DNA of 31,088 bases, from NCBI GenBank assembly GCA_958423465.1, contig CATZRD010000029.1:1-31088 (forward strand), written 5' to 3'. Below the pieces are notes generated by a model. That model searched no databases. It was not told where the DNA came from and was given only the letters and a program-made list of their open reading frames with translations. Of the stretch, positions 29,816 to 31,088 are shown in pieces. The position numbers and the translations under genes were made by a program. This DNA is from an uncultured Oscillospiraceae bacterium (GTDB lineage: Bacteria; Bacillota; Clostridia; Oscillospirales; Oscillospiraceae). The number at the start of each line of letters is the position of its first letter. Positions within the stretch are counted from its first letter, which is position 1.

Positions 29816-30439
29816 ATGGCAAATTGCATCATCACCATCGGGCGCGAGTGCGGCAGCGGCGGACACACCATCGGCAAGCTGCTGGCCCAGCGGCTGGGTC
29901 TGACCTTTTACGATAAGGAGATCGTGGAGATGGCGGCGGCCAAGACCAAGCTGTCGCCGGATTTCATCCGCACCCACGGCGAGTATTTCCAGGGCGGATC
30001 TCTGGGCCACATCATCGGCTACGGCACCCGGTTCGACGGAGCCGTCAAGACCGGCAGCGCCCTGACGGACCAGCTCAATCAGGTCCAGCGGGAGATCATC
30101 CTGGAGGTGGCGGAGAAGGAGCCCTGCGTCATTGTGGGCCGCTGCGCCGACTGTGTGCTCCGGGGAAAGTACCCCACGCTGAACGTGTTCATCCACTCGG
30201 ATATGCCCTATAAGGTGGAGCGGAGCATCCAGGAGCACGGACTGGACCGGGACAAGGCGGCCAATATCCTCACCCGCCGGGACAAGGCCCGGGCCCACCA
30301 CTACCGGTTCTATACCGACCAGAAGTGGGGCGACGTGCGCAACTACGACCTGTGCCTGGACAGCGGGCGGCTGGGGGTGGAGACCTGCGTGGACATCCTG
30401 GCCGACGCCTACCGCCGCCGGGCCCGGCAGGAGCAATAA
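29816..30439 (+). CDS. Cytidylate kinase-like family protein
   Basis: A 207-residue P-loop protein of the cytidylate kinase-like family (PF13189 type). The nucleotide-binding segment is IGRECGSGGHTIGKLLA (8-24), followed by LTFYDKEIVEMAA as in Cmk, VIVGRCADCVL (about 105-115), and the lid-like region ILTRRDKARAHHYRFYT (about 151-167). It lacks the length and NMP-binding insert of true Cmk, so nucleotide kinase activity is not assured. ATG with GGGGGAGGGACTC upstream. Monocistronic, ending at a strong terminator. Confidence 0.88.
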   Translation: MANCIITIGRECGSGGHTIGKLLAQRLGLTFYDKEIVEMAAAKTKLSPDFIRTHGEYFQGGSLGHIIGYGTRFDGAVKTGSALTDQLNQVQREIILEVAEKEPCVIVGRCADCVLRGKYPTLNVFIHSDMPYKVERSIQEHGLDRDKAANILTRRDKARAHHYRFYTDQKWGDVRNYDLCLDSGRLGVETCVDILADAYRRRARQEQ

Positions 30440-30444
30440 AAGAG

Positions 30445-30478
30445 AGCGGGCCTCCGGGGTGCTTCCCGGAGGCCCGCT
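30445..30478. terminator. Bidirectional hairpin terminator
   Basis: Perfect 14-bp inverted repeat (30445-30458 and 30465-30478) with a 6-base loop between the converging kinase-like and dehydrogenase genes; A-rich on the left, TT on the right. Confidence 0.85.
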
Positions 30479-30488
30479 TTCCGCGTTT

Positions 30489-31088
30489 TTACGGCTTTTC
30501 CTGTTCCGCCAGCTTCCGGCCCATGAGCACGCCCATGACGGAGGCCATCATGAGGCCCCGGGTCCAGCCGGAAGAGTCGCCCAAGCAGTGGAGTCCCTGG
30601 ACGCTGGTGTTGAAGTTCTCGTCCATCTTCACCCGGTTGGAGTAGAACTTCAGCTCGGGGGAGTACAGCAGCGTCTCCGTGGAGGCGAAGCCGGGGACCA
30701 CCTGGTCCATGGCCTGGATGAAATTGATAATATTGATCATGGCCCGGTAGGGCATGGCGGCGGTGATGTCCCCGGCCACGGCGTCGGGCAGGGTGGGCCG
30801 CACGTTGGAGAAGGCCAGCTCCTTCTGCCAGGTGCGCTTGCCGTCCAGGATGTCCCCGAACCGCTGGACCATGATATGGCCCGCCCCCAGCATGTTGGTC
30901 AGCTCGCCCACCTTTTGGGCGTAGGCGATGGGCTGGTTGAAGGGGTAGGAGAAGTTGTGGCTGCACAGGATGGCCAGATTGGTATTGTCGCTCTTGCGCT
31001 CCTTGTAGCTGTGGCCGTTGACCACCGCCAGGTCGTTGTCGTAGTTCTCCTGGCTGACGAAGCCGCCGGGGTTCTGGCAGAAGGTGCG
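30489..31088 (-). CDS. FAD-dependent dehydrogenase (COG2509 type), C-terminal part
   Basis: The frame is open to the window edge, so the N-terminal FAD-binding part is missing and 199 C-terminal residues plus the stop are visible. FCQNPGGFV near the cut, NGHSYKERKSDNTNLAIL, FNQPIAYAQKVGELTNMLG and the final GDSSGWTRGLMMASVMGVLMG are typical of the FAD-dependent oxidoreductases of COG2509; the last motif is the C-terminal FAD-contacting GD(S/A) segment. The cellular substrate of this widespread family is not well defined. Ends two bases past the shared terminator. Confidence 0.85.
   Translation of the reverse strand, partial: RTFCQNPGGFVSQENYDNDLAVVNGHSYKERKSDNTNLAILCSHNFSYPFNQPIAYAQKVGELTNMLGAGHIMVQRFGDILDGKRTWQKELAFSNVRPTLPDAVAGDITAAMPYRAMINIINFIQAMDQVVPGFASTETLLYSPELKFYSNRVKMDENFNTSVQGLHCLGDSSGWTRGLMMASVMGVLMGRKLAEQEKP

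Noticed and set aside
1..31088. CRISPR array, rRNA genes or insertion sequence transposase
   Set aside because: No regularly spaced repeats, rRNA-like segments or transposase motifs were seen on either strand.

Overview
The window looks like a chromosomal segment of a GC-rich, endospore-forming Firmicute, most likely a gut Oscillospiraceae/Ruminococcaceae-type anaerobe. The grounds are inferred from sequence: GC-rich codon use with consensus sigma-A promoters and strong Shine-Dalgarno sites, an alpha/beta-type small acid-soluble spore protein, an aldo/keto reductase with a 4Fe-4S tail, SLH-domain surface proteins, and an integrated MobP-type mobilizable element. No database search was possible.

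Positions 1-1236 hold the end of a cyclophilin-like domain protein and an ArsP/DUF318-type permease, closed by a bidirectional terminator. A LysR regulator (1237-2109, minus) is transcribed divergently from a long plus-strand cluster (2262-16856). In order the cluster holds: a membrane-anchored Ntn amidase of the choloylglycine hydrolase type; a LysE-type exporter; a second Ntn amidase that is a lipoprotein with SLH domains; a PaaK-like acyl-activating enzyme; a LolD/MacB-type ATPase with a double FtsX permease; an SLH plus cyclophilin-like secreted protein. A second promoter then precedes a cyclophilin-like lipoprotein, a complete polar amino acid ABC importer, a 77-residue unknown, a Cys-type alpha/beta hydrolase, a CMD-cupin fusion and a ferredoxin-tailed AKR. 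The inference is a surface system that cleaves extracellular N-acyl amides, imports or exports the amine product and activates the acyl product. The shared promoter motif at 2186 and 10896 suggests common control of both halves. The substrate cannot be read from the sequence.

A bidirectional terminator (16888-16928) separates this cluster from an integrative mobilizable element of about 9 kb (roughly 16.9-25.8 kb). It carries a DUF6076-like protein, an excisionase-like HTH, a winged-helix protein, a hairpin-rich oriT candidate, an RHH accessory protein, a MobP3-like relaxase with Sel1 repeats, a secreted stalk-domain cargo protein flanked by imperfect direct repeats, a small helical protein and two overlapping tyrosine recombinases. 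The second recombinase has an extra copy of its N-terminal DNA-binding domain and an HTH at its C-terminus.

From 25.9 kb onward there is an AT-rich GNAT gene and an intact tRNA-Pro(TGG). Upstream of the tRNA lies a precise tRNA-Pro 5' half (nucleotides 1-38), behind a strong minus-strand promoter; this reads as an integration scar or decayed tRNA array. Ordinary core genes follow: an SASP, a second GNAT with a small leader ORF, a DUF3786 protein, trmB, a cytidylate kinase-like protein and the C-terminal part of an FAD-dependent dehydrogenase cut by the window edge.
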